A DNA stretch of 64,000 bases from Alopecurus myosuroides (Eukaryota > Streptophyta > Magnoliopsida > Poales > Poaceae): NCBI GenBank assembly GCA_028641055.1, contig CM054060.1, forward strand, positions 160,768,322 through 160,832,321. The letters run 5' to 3'. The notes below the pieces were generated by a model. The model did no database searches. It was not told the origin of the DNA and saw only the letters and a list, made by a program, of their open reading frames with translations. The first letter of the stretch is position 1; every line of letters starts with the position of its first letter. Shown piece after piece: positions 32,900 through 46,873 of the stretch. The translations under genes and the position numbers were made by a program.

Positions 32900-34376
32900 T
32901 GATACATCATAAACGTATCCTCAATTTCTGATGTTCCATGTTGTTTCCTACATGTTTGCTATACACTTTATGTCATTTTATCGATTTTCTGGACAAAACT
33001 ATTGGCAAGATGCCACAGAGCCAGTTCGCTGTTTTCTGTTGTTTTTAGTTTCGAAAAGTTGTTCTGGAAATATTCTCGGAATTGGAAGGTTCCACGGAGT
33101 CCCGAAGAGGCCCGGAGGGGGGACACATGGGGGCACACCATAGGGCGGCGCGCCCTTGGCCGCGTCTGGGGGTGGTGTGGGCCCCTCGGGTCTCCACCGC
33201 CATCGCTCTTTCGCCTATTTATACCCCCCGATACGTCAACCCTAAAAATATACCACTTCGTCCTGAGAAACACCCGAGGCCACCTTCATCGTCATCCCGA
33301 GATCGGGAGGGCTCTGGATCTCTCCCCAGCACCCTGCCGGGAGGGGAATTCATCACCGGAGGGGTCTACACCACCATGCCCTCCTCCGAAGTGATGCGTG
33401 AGTAGTTCATCCCAGGACTACGGGTCCATAGCAGTAGCTAGATGGTTGTCTTCTCCACTTTGTACCTCATGTTTATATCTCGTGAGCTGCCCTAGATGAT
33501 CGAGATCATCTTTATGTAATGCTACATGGTGTGTTTCATGGGATCTGATGAATGTTGAATGCTATGTCTTCTGGTTATCTATCTATCATGTTATCTTCAT
33601 GCATATGTTATTTATGATCTTGCATGCTCTCCGTTATTAGTAGATGCTCTGGCCAAGTAGATGCTAGTAACTCCAAGAGGGAGTATTTATGCTCGATAGT
33701 GGGTTCATGCCTCCTTTGCATATGTGCTCGAGTGACAAAAACGTGATGGATGGAGGATGTGTTGTTGCCATTAGGGAGAAAACAATGGTGTTTACTTAGT
33801 TTACATTGTTTACATTACACACTTTGCTTACTGCGCTAATATGTTGCTTGCAACTTAATACCCAACATTTGTTCGGATGATATTCGGAGGGTGGATTATT
33901 AGTCATAGATGCAGTTGGATGATGGTCTATGTATTTTGTTGTAATTATCGCGTGAATCGCGTAGTAATCTTTATGTCTTGCACATGCACTACGGTGCAGC
34001 CTTCATTTCTGTCAATTGCCCGGCTGTAATTTGTTCACCACACATGTAATTTGTTCACACTGCTGCTACTGCTTTCATATTGTTCTCATATTGTTTTCCA
34101 CACCATACGTTTAACCTCTTTGTGTTCAGCAAAACCGATGAGATTGACAACCTCACTGCTTCATTGGGGCAAAGTGATTTGATTGTGTTGCATAGGTTCC
34201 ACGTTGTTGCTGAACTGGTAGTGCGCCCTGCCATCTCAGCTGCATCAACCTTCTGAAGTTTCTCCTTCCTCCTACTGGTCGATTAAACCTTGGTTTCTTT
34301 CTGAGGGTAAACTGCTGCTATGCTCATCATACCTTTCTCTTGGGGTTTCCCAACGAGCGTGTGTTCACACGCATCA
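32900..34376 (+). repeat. Athila-like copy 3, 5' LTR (1,477 bp)
   Basis: Starts TGATACATCATAAACGTATCC, ends CACACGCATCA, and has the TATA-like cctatttatac near 33219. The five bases before it (gccac) would be its target duplication within LTR B. Confidence 0.88.
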
Positions 34377-34387
34377 AGCAACTTTTC

Positions 34388-34405
34388 TGGCTACGTTGCC
34401 AGGGA
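34388..34405 (+). promoter_or_regulatory. Athila-like copy 3 primer-binding site, degraded
   Basis: TGGCTACGTTGCCAGGGA, 11 bases after the LTR. It differs at three positions from the tRNA-Asp-type PBS tggcgccgttgccgggga used by Athila-like elements. Confidence 0.7.
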
Positions 34406-34559
34406 GGAAGAGAATTTCTGCAAGGGGAGTCTCTCACTTCCAATCTCTTTAATTTGTTTTAGTTTTGCTTAGTTTATTTTATTTTGTCTTGTTTGCTTCT
34501 CTTTATCAAAAACATAAAAAATTAGTTCCTAGTCTAGTTGTTACCTTTGTTACCTCATT

Positions 34560-35190
34560 GTTATTTTTCATCATCTTGTTCCCTAAGTTTACCCTGAAAG
34601 ACCTTCCAGTTGGTAGTGGTTCTATACATGGAAAGGATACCATTCAAGAATTCTTTAATCATGTTAGTAAGCATGATAATTTTGAGGAAAAATCCGTAGT
34701 AGAACTTGCTCCAAATTATGAAACTGCTGCAACTTCTTTAATTCAAATGTTAGAAGCTAGGTTTGTTAATATTTATCCCATACTGTAGCATATGTTTCTC
34801 AACTTGAATAATATTTAAGATATTGAGAAAAGGAACTTTATCTTATAAACTATGCTTAAAGAATTTGGAGATGTTGCTATAGCAGCTAGAAAAGTCTTTG
34901 ATCGTTTCAATATGCTAGGATCATGTGTATGTATTGTTGGGGCTCTTGAATTTTTTTAATCTAATAATTAAAAGGAGGATAAAATATAAATCTCTTTTAA
35001 ATTGGTAGCACTACATGAATCCCAAGAAAAGAATTTTGATTTGATTGTTCCTGAGAATTTATTTGATGAGAATAGTAAGCCCAAAATTTCTAAGAGAGGA
35101 GCTTCTGAAACTCACTTAGATAAAATACAATGCACTATTAAGGAATTTCCAAATCTTGATTTGAATGCTTGTTCACTTGAGAACACTTGA
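34560..35190 (+). pseudogene. Athila-like copy 3, gag remnant
   Basis: Fragments KDLPVGSGSIHGKDTIQEFF (stop 34786) and LHESQEKNFDLIVPENLFDE to ENT (35002-35190), with stops between them. The final ENT and the following non-coding block align with the end of copy 1's ORF. The protease portion seen in copy 1 is deleted. No function expected. Confidence 0.6.
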
Positions 35191-37298
35191 TTCCACTTTT
35201 CTGGGCCTAGCTAAAAGGCGTTAAAGAAAAACACTTCTTGGAAGATAACCCATGGTTTTATTTTTTGCTTTGTCTTCTGTTTTCTTTGATTCAAGGTGTT
35301 GTTTACTTCTGTAGCAACTCCTATCTATCTTTATTTTCTCGCATTTGTTGTGCCAAGTGAAGTCTCTAGTGAAAAGTTGAAGTTAGATTTAGATTTATGC
35401 GCAGTAAACAGATTTCTGTTGTCCACTGTTAAATTCCTATAAAATCACAGAAAGATCAAAATGACCTGAAATGTTTTATCCTTAATCCTCAGCTATTTCT
35501 GAAACTTTTTCTTGCTTTGTATTTGTAGATTTGAGCAACATAAGTGCCCCGAAAAAATTCGTCTTTACAGTCTGTTCTAGTTTTGACAGATTCTGCCTTT
35601 TTACTTGCATTCTCTCTTTTACCTTGTTGAGTGGATTTCTTTGCTTCACGAAACATCAGTGGCTGTAGCTAATGTTTAAAAGTATCAATAGCACATGTGC
35701 CCTTACAGAACCCATGGATTTTTTATTGCTGCACTAACCCTGTAATGCGAATTACTCTTTGAGTGTGGTGTGAAGGAAGTTTTCAAGGGTCAAGAGAAGA
35801 GGGTGATATATGTGATCAAGAAGAGTGCAAGGTCAAAGCTTGGGGATGCCCCCGTGGTTCATCCCAGCAAATTCTAAGAAGACTCAAGCATCTAAGCTTG
35901 GGGATTCCCAAGGCATCCCCTTCTTCATCAACAATCTATCAGGTCACTTCTAGTGAAACTATATTTTTATTCGGTCACATCGTATGAAGTTTACTTGGAG
36001 CGTCTGTTTGTTTTTCTTTTGTTTTCCTTGCTGCAATAATATAGTTGGACCCTAGAATTCCTTGTTTGGGAGAGAGACACGCTCCGCTTTTTTGTTTGAA
36101 TACTCGTTATGCTCGTATTCTTTGTTTTTCTTCTAGCTGCTGCAAAATTCCTATTTAGCTCTTGTTTTCTTTGCAGCTCTTATTCAGAGCTGTTAGTTTT
36201 AGTAGTGTAGTGTGAGTACTCTCTTGTTTTCTTGATGTATCATTCAGAGAGTTTTTTTGTTAAAACATATTTTGTATGGTGCTTGTTGGGAAAAGAAACT
36301 GCTGCTTGTAGTAGAGTTTATAACAGTGCAAGTAGAAGCTTGTATATATTGTGGCTAGACTTTTTCATATCATGCTAGATATAATTTTAATTCTAAATCC
36401 TAGTGGTTATATAGTAGCATGATTAGTCTCAAATAGCTCAGAGTGTTTAATGCACCGTTGAAAGAATCATGAGTTGTTTTTGTCATATTGAAGCATAAAT
36501 TCTCCTTTGAATGTTTTATTTGGTTGACTTGGCGCATGATCACACCATGTTTATGACTATAGCCAGTCACTTATAGCCTCTATGATCATTTAGTTTTTGA
36601 ACTTATGGTACCACTTATGCTTTGATTAATGATGTTTATGTCTCTATGCATGATTATGGCTCTTATGCTCTCTTGATTTGTCGGTCCCAGTCTTTTGCTA
36701 GCCTCCACCTGTACTGAGTATGAGCTCTACTCGTGCATCCAACTCCCAAAAACCAAAGTATTCCAAATGTGTCCACCATAGCTACCTACATGTGGTATTT
36801 AGCCTCCACTCCAAAGTAAATTGCTCATGTCTTACCTTTAAAACTTTCAAAATTACTCTTGTTTTGTGCTCCTATTTTATCTCATGAGGACGTAAATAGA
36901 GAATCTTTATCTCACTTGTTGATTGGACTTTCACACCCTGGACTAGTGGCTTCATATGCTTATCCAATTGATAGAAGAGCTGGCAGTAGGGTGCCCATCC
37001 CCAAATTAATAACAACAAATTTTCTTCACTATTTTTGCCCCTGATTTATCAGTCAAAGCATAATTATGTAAACAAAAGAGAAAGAGGGATGACCTTCTAC
37101 CCAGATGCGTCCTTCTATGGGAGCCGCTCTTGTGAAGTCTAGTTGGCTTGTGACGTACTGTATTTTCTGTTACTATTCTTGTATTTTCTGTTTACTATTC
37201 GTTGACATAAGCATACAACTCTCTAAAAAAAATTATACCTCTGTTTAATAAAATAAAAGCTCTAGCACATGTGTGATCCATGCTTCCCTCTGCAAAGG

Positions 37299-38326
37299 TG
37301 TAAACATCCCAGGATTTTGAATTTTTTTAAAAATTTAAAACCTTCATGCATTGATGTGCATCATAGCATCCCTGTATTTTAATTGCATAAAAAAATTCTT
37401 TTAATTTGCTAAACACAAAAATTTAGGTGTTATTACCTATTAAACCACCTTTTGAATTTAAGTCAATTTCCTAAAGTAAGTATTTTATTTTTGGGAAATT
37501 TTAATACCAAAATGATCCAATTTCCACAAGCTTTCCAAAACTTATTTTTGTGAATTTTTCCGATTTGGTTTTGAGGGGTTTTCAAATTTATTTGAATGCC
37601 TTTCAAATAAAACAGAAAAGAAAAAAAAGTTTAAAAAAGGAGAAAAAAATAGCCACGCAGCACCCAGCCTACTCCCTCCTTTCTCTCGGGCCCAACCCAA
37701 CTTCCCTCACCCCTCTCCTTTCTACGCGCGCAGCTCACCGAGCAGGCCGACCCAACTTAGCCCCACAGAAACCCGCACGCCAGCCCGCCTCACACTTACC
37801 TCTCTCCCTCTCGGTGACGCATGGGCCCCAAATGACGTCGTGCCTACGTCATCGTCGTTATCCCGTCGCCCACGGAACAAAGTCCGAGTAGAGCACGTCG
37901 TCGCCGTCGAATTCCTTCCGTTTAAACATGATTTCGATCTTGTTGTGGCCTCCTATATAAACCTAGTGACCTCCTCGACCGATTTCCCCCAAAAGCCCCA
38001 TCCGAAACGCCCTAGGCTGGCACGATTCGAGCTCGAAGCCCCGCCGTGGCCGTCAGCTAGGGTTCGAGATTTCGGTGATCATCGTCGACCCCTGCCTCTC
38101 TCTGCCTCGTATCGATTCCTCTTATCGCCGCACATCGTTTTGACAAGGTGTTTCCCCTTTTCTTCCCCCAGGTCAACGCTTCCATCCACATCTGTCGCCA
38201 CCCGCCGCCCGCAGCAACTCCGGTGAAGGATTGCAGGAGGAGCAGACCACCTCGACGCACGCCACCTCGCCATCGACACCGCGACAGTCCCCTGCACCCC
38301 ACGGTATGTCCCAGCGATCTCCTAGC
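37299..38326 (+). repeat. Element C 5' LTR, first part
   Basis: AT-rich start, then GC-rich from about 37660, with a TATA box TATATAAA at 37954-37961. Ends in CTAGC (38322-38326), the duplication made by element E. Short ORFs here have no domain support. Confidence 0.75.
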
Positions 38327-41300
38327 TGTAAGGTCCCCCAGAACCACTGTTCAAGGACACCTCCGATATGCATACATTCACGATCCCAGATCACACCAGT
38401 CGTGAACAACATATCAAGTTGGTACACAGATACAATATCCATTACACGATTGCACAAAACTCTTACAAAAGAGACATGGTCACATGACCAAGTCTCGCAC
38501 AACTGCCATGCAGGGCAAACACACAACCCACACATCGGAAGACTAAACACACACAAACGTAGTAGAGCCCAAGTCACGCCTTAACCTACAGGCTGCTGAC
38601 CGGGAGACGATCCTAGTTCGCACAGCCATCAGCTCCGTACTCCTCTTTGTAGATCTCCTTCCGAGACTCCTTCTCGATGTATGGCAAGTAAATACCAGGG
38701 ACGAAACCAATATGAGTACATTTGAATGTACTCAGCAAGACACCCATCATGTAGCTTACCAAAGATGCAAGTATGCTTATATAGTGGAATAGGTAGGCTA
38801 TACATAGGGTTCGCTATCCATGATATATGTAAGACATATCATAGTTGATTTTTTTTAAAATCTTTGTATCTTCGTTGAAGAAGATACTTAAAAAGAAAAT
38901 AATATAGTTTTCTTTCTCTTGTAGATGTCATATGTACAAGAGGTTTTATAAACTCATTTTGTAAAAGAAGGTTTTCTCTTTGCAAAACTTCTTGTAAAAC
39001 AACTTCTGGCTTTTCATCAACGGTACCCCCACGGTACACGATTTCCTCCTTTCCGAACTTCACAAGTCCAACACTTTTTTTGAAAACTTCTTTTTGAAAA
39101 CATTGACACAATGCTAGCTACATGGCCATTCAACTGTCCATATCCGAGGACGCGGCTATTCCGAAATAGTTGTACTCTGCAGAGGTGTACACAATCCACC
39201 AGATCTAGTACATCTGCCGTGAACAACCACGGACTGTAACAACAGTATGTAAACATCAGATAACTGATCCTAACCATCCACTATGTCCAAGCTAGTATGT
39301 GACTATCTCTTCAATTGGTTTTGTTCTCCCCGGCACCATGTCCCACATCGCCACGGCAGGAGACCCAACTGTCGCACCCGGAGGAGAACTTAATCCCTCA
39401 CTATGTATGCCTAATTGAATTCATGACTGGCGGCATTTCGGTTCGAGGGATGTCACACCCTTATAGGAAATTGAGATAGATCACACACTAACAATAACAA
39501 ACTTCAAGTTAATCCCCGTGCCCATGTTGGGGTAAAGTGGCAGTACGGTGAAGGTTGTCCGGCGAAGACTAGGTTATGTGTCATTTTTTTTTGTAAAAGA
39601 CCATTTTCCCAAAAATGACCACTTCAACATCCCTCCGGTGAATGAGGCTCAGCCTTTTCTCCGGGTTTTCCATAAAACCTTTGTTTTGCAAAAACATATT
39701 TTTGGGTCTCCACTTAGGGACTAATACTTGTGATGGTAATAAATACCATATGGTGGCTATGGGATTGGTAACACCAAGTATCAACTACTGGCATAGTAAT
39801 AGTATAAATAATATTAATAGTAGTAATAGTCACTCAAAAAAAATAGTTTTTGGAAAATCAATGTTTTTTAGAACTTTTCAGAAGTAAAACATGCATGATA
39901 GATAATGATAAGTGTAGTAACAGCAAGCATCGGGATGGCTTGCCTTAAAACTCTTATTGTCCCTGGCCTTGAAGTAACTTGAACTTGACGCACAGCTCCA
40001 CAACTGCTTCTTCTTCTTCTTCTTCTTCTTCTTTGTTTTATAGCATCGTAAAAGAATAAAAGACACACACTCAAATATAAAGGACAAACAAATAAACTAA
40101 ACAACACATACAACAAGCAAATTTATACTAGCGCAATCACTCAAACGTTAACGAGAAAACTATCTCACAAACTCTCATGGTGCAAAACTGTCGTCAGACA
40201 AACATATGGTTGATAAACCATATCCCACATCTTACATACCATATATGGAGTGGGTGTACCACTCTCATAATAAGATATTAACGAAGCTAAAAATATAGCT
40301 TGTGGGCACAAAAGTGAGTCTAGTAAAACAATAACAATCAATCAAAGCGATACCCAAGGTAGTGGGTATTAACGACACACAAGCAATCATCACCAAACAA
40401 GTTCACTACCAAACTAATGCATAGATAACAAGATACTACCTAAGCACAACAATAACACTTAGCACAGCAATAGCATAAGTATAATACTCATGCTAAGGCA
40501 ATCACTCAGACAGTTTCCAAACAACAAGCAATCACACCACAAATGAATAGACTAGTTAGAGACTATGCTTATGTCTACTTAAAGTTATGGAATCCATCAA
40601 ACATGAAAATAAAAAAACAAACAAGTAGCTAAAATAAATGGTAAAAAGTCAAAAAATATAATCCAAAACACAATCACCACACCAGATAATACTCCTATTA
40701 AATAGCATAAAAACAGGAGTGCACTAATAGTATACTAGTATGGAAAATTCTACACATGCATGCTATAAGAAATACTTGTATTCTACAACTATAGCAAAAT
40801 GAAATAAAGAAGTCATGGAATAATAACAGAAGTAATAACATTCTAAACATGCTAGAATAGACCATACACTCATAAAATAAAGAGACAATAATACTAGAGC
40901 AAACTCCTATCATCTAGTGGTGACACTAGTTCAACACTAGAGAGGCAAACATCACTACAAGGATGCATGATTCTAAACAAGCAAGTCATGAATATAAATA
41001 TACTTACTAACAGAACACAAACCTTACACATGCTAGTAAGCAATACCATAAAATAATCCTATGAAAATATCTACTAAGCAAGCATAAACCAATTCTAGTA
41101 ATACATGCTCTTCTACTCATCTATTTAGCAAGCAATCAAGGTAGAAACTACACAACCAGTAGCTATGCAATCAATAAAATATTAACTAAACACTTTAAAA
41201 AATACAAGCACTCAATAAAAATCATTCACAAATAATCTATCAATCACAAGGAATTATTCTATTAGCAAACAATTAAATTTAAGCAACAATAGTGAAGCAT

Positions 41301-44300
41301 TTCTTAACATGATACCCCTAAGGAATATTATGCTCACAAATGAATCACACCCAAACATACTAGTGTTCACAAAGAGGAACTAAACTATCCACTTACATAA
41401 GTGAAAACAAACAATCTATTTTCCTTGGTGGAAAATAAAACTCAAACATACAGTACTACATGCTATTTTCTCACAAGTGTAAAGTTAGGGATTTGCATCC
41501 CTACCCTAATTGCAATGGGACCAGTGGGTTATGGGCCCACTAATACCAAGGAAAAAGAGGTACAAAGCCTCTGGCTACTCATGACAAAATTAATATAACA
41601 ATTTAATCAATACTAGACTATTCATACTAGTGAAAACAAGTCTAGTGAGAACAAATAACAAAACTTACACATGCTTTAATGTAAAATAACATGCAAGCTA
41701 ACAGAGAAAATAACACCAAAATAACAGTACCAAAATGTTACTGGACTCATAGAAAACATAGCACAAACTTAGTCAATCAAGCACACAAAGATTTGGTGCA
41801 CACATTAATCAAAATAATAAAACTAGGAAATAACAAAATGCTATTCCTACTTTCATTTGGCTTTCCAAACATGCACACACTTTATAAGGTAGATGTATTG
41901 AAAGAAAACAACCTAATAAAAAGTGATAACGACTCTATACTTGCTAGGAAACAAGATTCAAACAACCACCCACTTTCATTCAAACAAATACACAAATATT
42001 AATGAAAACAGAAAAGTGCTGTTTCTAGATCTGCTCACCAAAATTAATCTATGGCTCCAAAAAACAATCTAAGCTAGGATTACATAGATCTAGTCACAAG
42101 AAAACTCATCCAATTGGATTCACTTAAAAAATCATTTTTAAACTCACTCTAAAAATCCTAGAAAAGCCTACTGGCCTTTTACCAAAATGGACGACATTTC
42201 CATTTGGTAGCTCACCTTGATGTGTGGCAAAGTACTAGTGATATATCTAGTCCTAAGCTATCCAAAACAATTTGGTTTGACCAAAATGGTTACAGATTCA
42301 AAAAGTTATGCTCAAAACAATCTCACAGACACTCTGTGGCAAAACTGGTCTTGTGGTTAAAATAACAGCCCAAACATAGATCTACAAATTGTATGTGGTT
42401 CGGAAAACATAATAATAGTGTCACGATTTTTGGTCGATTTTAATTTGCATGTTTGGTATTTTTCACAAGCCTAAAGCAAACAACAAGTTTCTGCTAAAAA
42501 TCTAAAAGGAAAAAACAACAGGCAGCGTGGGCTGGCTTCCTCGCAGCGCGGCCCAGCTAGGCGCACTGCGCGGCCTAGCGCCACTCTGCGCGCGCGGGCA
42601 CGGGAAACGCTTGGTTTGACGTGGCCCGTCGATCTTAGATCGAACGGCGCACATGTCGTCCTCCTCCTCTCCCCTCCACTCTCTCTTCCTCGAAACAGCC
42701 GGCGACAGGGGCTCGTGGTGGCTCACCTAGGGGGCTCGGGGAGCAGTGGCGCGGCTGGGGGAGGTAGCTGGGGTCGAGGGCGTCAAGGGGCATCGTCGGT
42801 GGCGCCTGGCGTGGCCCCAGGCGGCAGCGCGCAGCCGGTGCCCGTGGCGGCGTCCACGGACGGCGGCGGCGATCCCTGCGGGCAGAGGCCAAGGGGAAGT
42901 GCCAGCGCGGGTCAGGGAGTAAGGGGAAGCCATCCAGGGCAGTGGAGGGAGTGGGGAAGGCACGGGAGAGGGGGATTCTACCTCGAGCTCCCGGCGGTGA
43001 TCGGCGGCGGTGATCGGCTCGAGTAAGCTCCAAGGGGCTAGGGCTCGCTCGATCTTGATGTGGGGGAGTTGTGTGAGAGTGAGGGAGTGTAGTGGCGCAG
43101 GGGAGAGGCTAGTGGAGGCTTGTACTCGTGGGGATAAGGGCAATGGCATAGCTAGGTCTCGGGTGGATGCCATCTGATGGCATGAGGGCGTCCAGGGGCG
43201 GTTTTGGTGTTTCCACCACAAGGCAAGGCTGACCCAGGGCAACACCACGAAAGGGCAAGTAAATGCCTGGCCTTTGGAGGCAAAATGGGTCAAGGTCAAG
43301 GTGGGAAAGGGCAAGGTATGGGTGCCCATACTTGCCACATCACCCTTGTCTCCTCTCTCTTCTCTCACCTCATTCCTTCTCTCTCAAGGCTTCTAGATGG
43401 ACAAGAAAACATCCTGGTTCGAGTCAATAAGTTCGTCAACACATTTGACACGGTTACACATAAAAAATTGCAAGGAAAAACAAAGAAAACATCTGCCCAA
43501 AAGTGTATCTCACACTGTTCAAAAATTCAGAAAATTCAGTTAAGTGTTGAAAACAGATGAAAAGAGCAAAAAGTTGGGTTTGTTTTCAAGGGTCAAATGG
43601 TTTCCAAAATTTGTTTTCAAAGTGGGAACTTGATAACCATGTTATAAACTTTCAGAAACATCTTTTGGAAACAAATTTGAAATAGTTCAAGGCCATGAAA
43701 ACAATGTAGAAAAAGGTGTACTTTCTGTTTTTCTCTGTTTTCCAAAAATGCCTTTTTCTGCCTTATTTTTATACCACAAAAACAACAAGCAAAAGACAAT
43801 TTTTATTAATCCAAAAATAAAACCAATATTATGTATTTGTAGTACATATATCAAGGAACAAATAAAAGTAAAGAAAACATAAAATAACATTTTAGAGCCT
43901 AGTGAAAACAAAGGTGGAAAACAGGTACTTGGCTATATTTTTAGGGAATAGTTTCTATAGAAAACTTACAAGAGAATTCCATAAATCATTTTGAAATATT
44001 GTTTCCTTGGATCCAACAAAGTTAAAAGTTTATTTCAATATGCAATCAAGAATGACCCAAGTCTTGGAATAAAATTTACTCACGAAATCAAAAGAGGAAA
44101 CAACAAGAAAAAAAATTAAAGAACAATTTTCGAAAAAATTGATATTGGTTTTTATCAAGAAACAAAACTTGCATTGCAAATATGATTAAGATCATAAGAA
44201 CATGTTAGTTCAAACAAACATGTTGTTAGAAATTTTTTTGTTGGCCCTAATTTTTGTCTTCTTGAACACAATACAAGATTCCAAAAACTGGGGTGTGACA
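38327..44300 (-). mobile_element. Element E: probable solo LTR of about 6 kb (minus strand)
   Basis: Exactly bounded by the 5-bp duplication CTAGC (38322-38326 and 44301-44305). Minus-strand termini are TGTCACACCCC (44300) and CCTTACA (38327). I see no second copy of either terminus inside, no PBS, no PPT and no gag/pol motif. It therefore reads as one long LTR left by LTR-LTR recombination; Sukkula-type Triticeae LTRs are of comparable size. A GC-rich block (about 42520-43380) resembles an LTR promoter region; its ORFs (42616-43026, 42727-43368) are compositional. 38840-42500 and 43560-44280 are AT-rich with nothing else recognisable. Confidence 0.72.
40007..40033. repeat. (TTC)n microsatellite
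   Basis: About nine tandem ttc units inside element E. Confidence 0.9.
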
Positions 44301-44305
44301 CTAGC

Positions 44306-46491
44306 GCCATAGATAGCCACCACCGTGCTCGCTCTGTTACCACCACCGCACGCATGCGTATTCTCGGCGAACTCCGACGACCAGAAGAGAAGGAGCGAGA
44401 ACAACCGTCGGATCTCCATCGTGTGATCCACAACAGAAGCCCCTCGAAACGTTACGTTTCAATCGGAGCCGTCCAACGCACCTCAGATCCAACGCTCCAC
44501 GATGCGCGATCCGCGCGAACCGTTACCAGCCAATCAGAGCACTCCGTTGAGTTAGCCCCAGATCGATCACGTTTTTAATAAAAACAAAATAAAACAAAAT
44601 TGAATTAAAACTTGTAAAATTCATATCTCGAGTTCTATAAATCTTTTTTCGATGATTTTGGACTTTTTGAAATCAGCACATTGTGTAGAATAACTTAGGA
44701 CATTGAATTTTCAATTTTGAAACGTGCACTGACATGTTATTTGTAGATCTATGTTAATCATTATTTTTGGCGTAACTTTTAATGTACAAATCCTTTTTAG
44801 GTGATCCAAATTTCTATAGTGTTTTTTTTATGTCCTCTATCCAGTAGATTCAAAGGAAAAATTATTTGTGCAACTTTGTAACATAAACTCTATTAATCTT
44901 CATATTAGCCTATATTAAAACCCTAGTAATGCTAATAATTATAATTTGTTAAATAATTTGTTTTGCATGCATCATAACCATGTTATTAACATAATAGAAC
45001 ATCATTATTAGTAGTTATTCCTAGTTTTGAATTTTGTGCATTAATTTGATCATTGCATAGCATGCATATATGTTTTTATATTGTTATTTTGTTTTCTATG
45101 TTATGTTTGTTTTGTATGTTTATGTGTGGCTTGTTTTGTTTGTTTAGATTGTGAAGAGGAGAAAGTCTACTCTTGCTGCTGTTATTCTTGTTGTGGTTGT
45201 TCCTCCTATTGCCAAGGCAAGTGACACACCATCAAAATCTCCCATATATCCACTATGCATTACTAGTGTTTTTGAGTAGTATGCATGACATAGAATTTTT
45301 ACCAAGTTATTATTATGCCATGCTAGAACCCTAGTAGTGTGTAGCCACCCTTACCCTTGTTATCATCTATAGCCTTAGCACTTGTTAGATGCTATGCAAT
45401 GTTTTATTTTGTTTTCTATGATGTGGTGAAAAATTCTAAGTATAACCCTCAATGAAACACCTGGGTGGAGTTTGGATGAGATTGGATTATGTTGAGTGGC
45501 TCCCTAGGGCCATATCAATGGTGTTTATCACCAAATGAGTACATTTGTGGATGGCCACCCAGGAACAAAGAGGTTCCTAGGTCCCTCTAAATCTAGTAGG
45601 TTCCCGTGCAGCCTTTTGACATATGGGCTCTGTCTTGATCAATTAAGTTGTGAGAGTTCAGCCCATGCTTGACATAAATATGTAGCATAATTATAGGTGG
45701 AACGAGTCTCGCTGTCTGGGTTAAATTCTTGCTTCTAAAAGATGTCGTCTCAATTCTCTCCTTTCCATGATGCACTCCGTGTGTATATGATGTTTGGGCT
45801 AATTGAAGACAAAGGGTGAAAGTGCACAATCTCTGCAGAGTTAGAAACTATGATCATAGCCGTGTCCCCGGTAATGGACGACTTCAAGCAGCTGGGCAAG
45901 GATGAACAGAAGAATCTCAACACCGTTTTGAAGATGTAAAATTTGGCTAAGGAAATATTAGTTGTGGTGCTCATGGGTGTGTCCCACGGTGCCAATCTTT
46001 GAAAAGAAAACTCTTTTTCAAAAGTGTTAGGGAAAAACTTGCTTTTCGCAAATAGACTAAGCTCCACCAAGCCAGACATGCATGTAGTTTAGACTTGCCA
46101 TTTTATATAGACCATAGTCTCATTTGCCAGTACATTGTTTGTACTGACCTCCTTCGGGGGCCGCATATTCCAACGTGCAGGGAATTCTGATGATGAAGTT
46201 TGATCAAGTACTTGGAATCGAGTCTACACCCAACATGTAATACATGTGGCACATGATTGAAGATGGAGGCTCATTGCTACCTTTATTTCTACTGTTTAGA
46301 AACTCTGAGTTTTTCTAGTCTTTCAAGACTGCAGTTTGTAATAAAGCTATACTTGGCTATGCTGGATCTTTTGTAATATTTTTGATACTTCTGCAATGAT
46401 ACTTTACATTTTGTTCTATGGTGCTAGTATTGATCCAGGGACTAGCACTTAACACAGTAGTTCTTACATTATTAAATGTGAGGGCGCTACA
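44306..46491 (+). repeat. Element C 5' LTR, second part
   Basis: Resumes after element E. Ends GGGCGCTACA at 46491, directly before the PBS. No gene seen; short minus-strand ORFs (45593-45829, 45750-46079) show no domain. Confidence 0.72.
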
Positions 46492-46494
46492 AAA

Positions 46495-46506
46495 TGGTAT
46501 CATAGC
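46495..46506 (+). promoter_or_regulatory. Element C primer-binding site (Met type, one change)
   Basis: TGGTATCATAGC differs by one base from the canonical TGGTATCAGAGC, three bases after the LTR end. Confidence 0.75.
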
Positions 46507-46873
46507 AAAGTGTTGTCTGTAGGTTCGAGCCCTTAGGTTTGGAAACCCTTTTGATCAAGTTATTACCTCCTTAGGAAAAAAGACTTAATATTTTCTAAGT
46601 ACTTTCACTCGTATCTTATCTAGTACCTCTTTACCCAATGCTTTTATGACTTAAGTTTTCTCCTATGCTTCAAAACTCAAAGATGATGGAACTTCAACTT
46701 CCAAATCACCAAGGACTTCCAACTTAAAGATGAAGGGCTGCAACTCCACCACCACCAAGGACTTCAAGGTACCTAGGATTTAACATTTATTCTATTCTAA
46801 CCTAGCTAGAATAACTTTTCTTCTAGTATTTCTACCTATTGTTCAATATTCTAATGTATTATCTCCTTTATAG

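Larger units (their letters stand above)
32900..37298 (+). mobile_element. Athila-like copy 3, left portion
   Basis: 5' LTR (32900-34376), PBS, gag remnant and 3' non-coding internal region up to 37298, where element C interrupts. Resumes at 47570 and continues to 48481. The LTR halves are strongly diverged (dozens of differences and indels in the first 400 bases), so it is older than F, D or the Copia element. Gene-free from 35191 to 37298 apart from the conserved family blocks. Confidence 0.85.

Noticed and set aside
39452..39462. TGTCACACCC as an internal LTR start within element E
   Set aside because: It lies on the opposite strand to E's minus-strand start, and the following sequence does not match the terminus.
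42616..43368. Overlapping GC-rich ORFs on both strands that resemble a host gene
   Set aside because: Arg/Ala/Pro/Gly-rich on both strands with no domain, inside element E, where a GC-rich LTR promoter block is expected.
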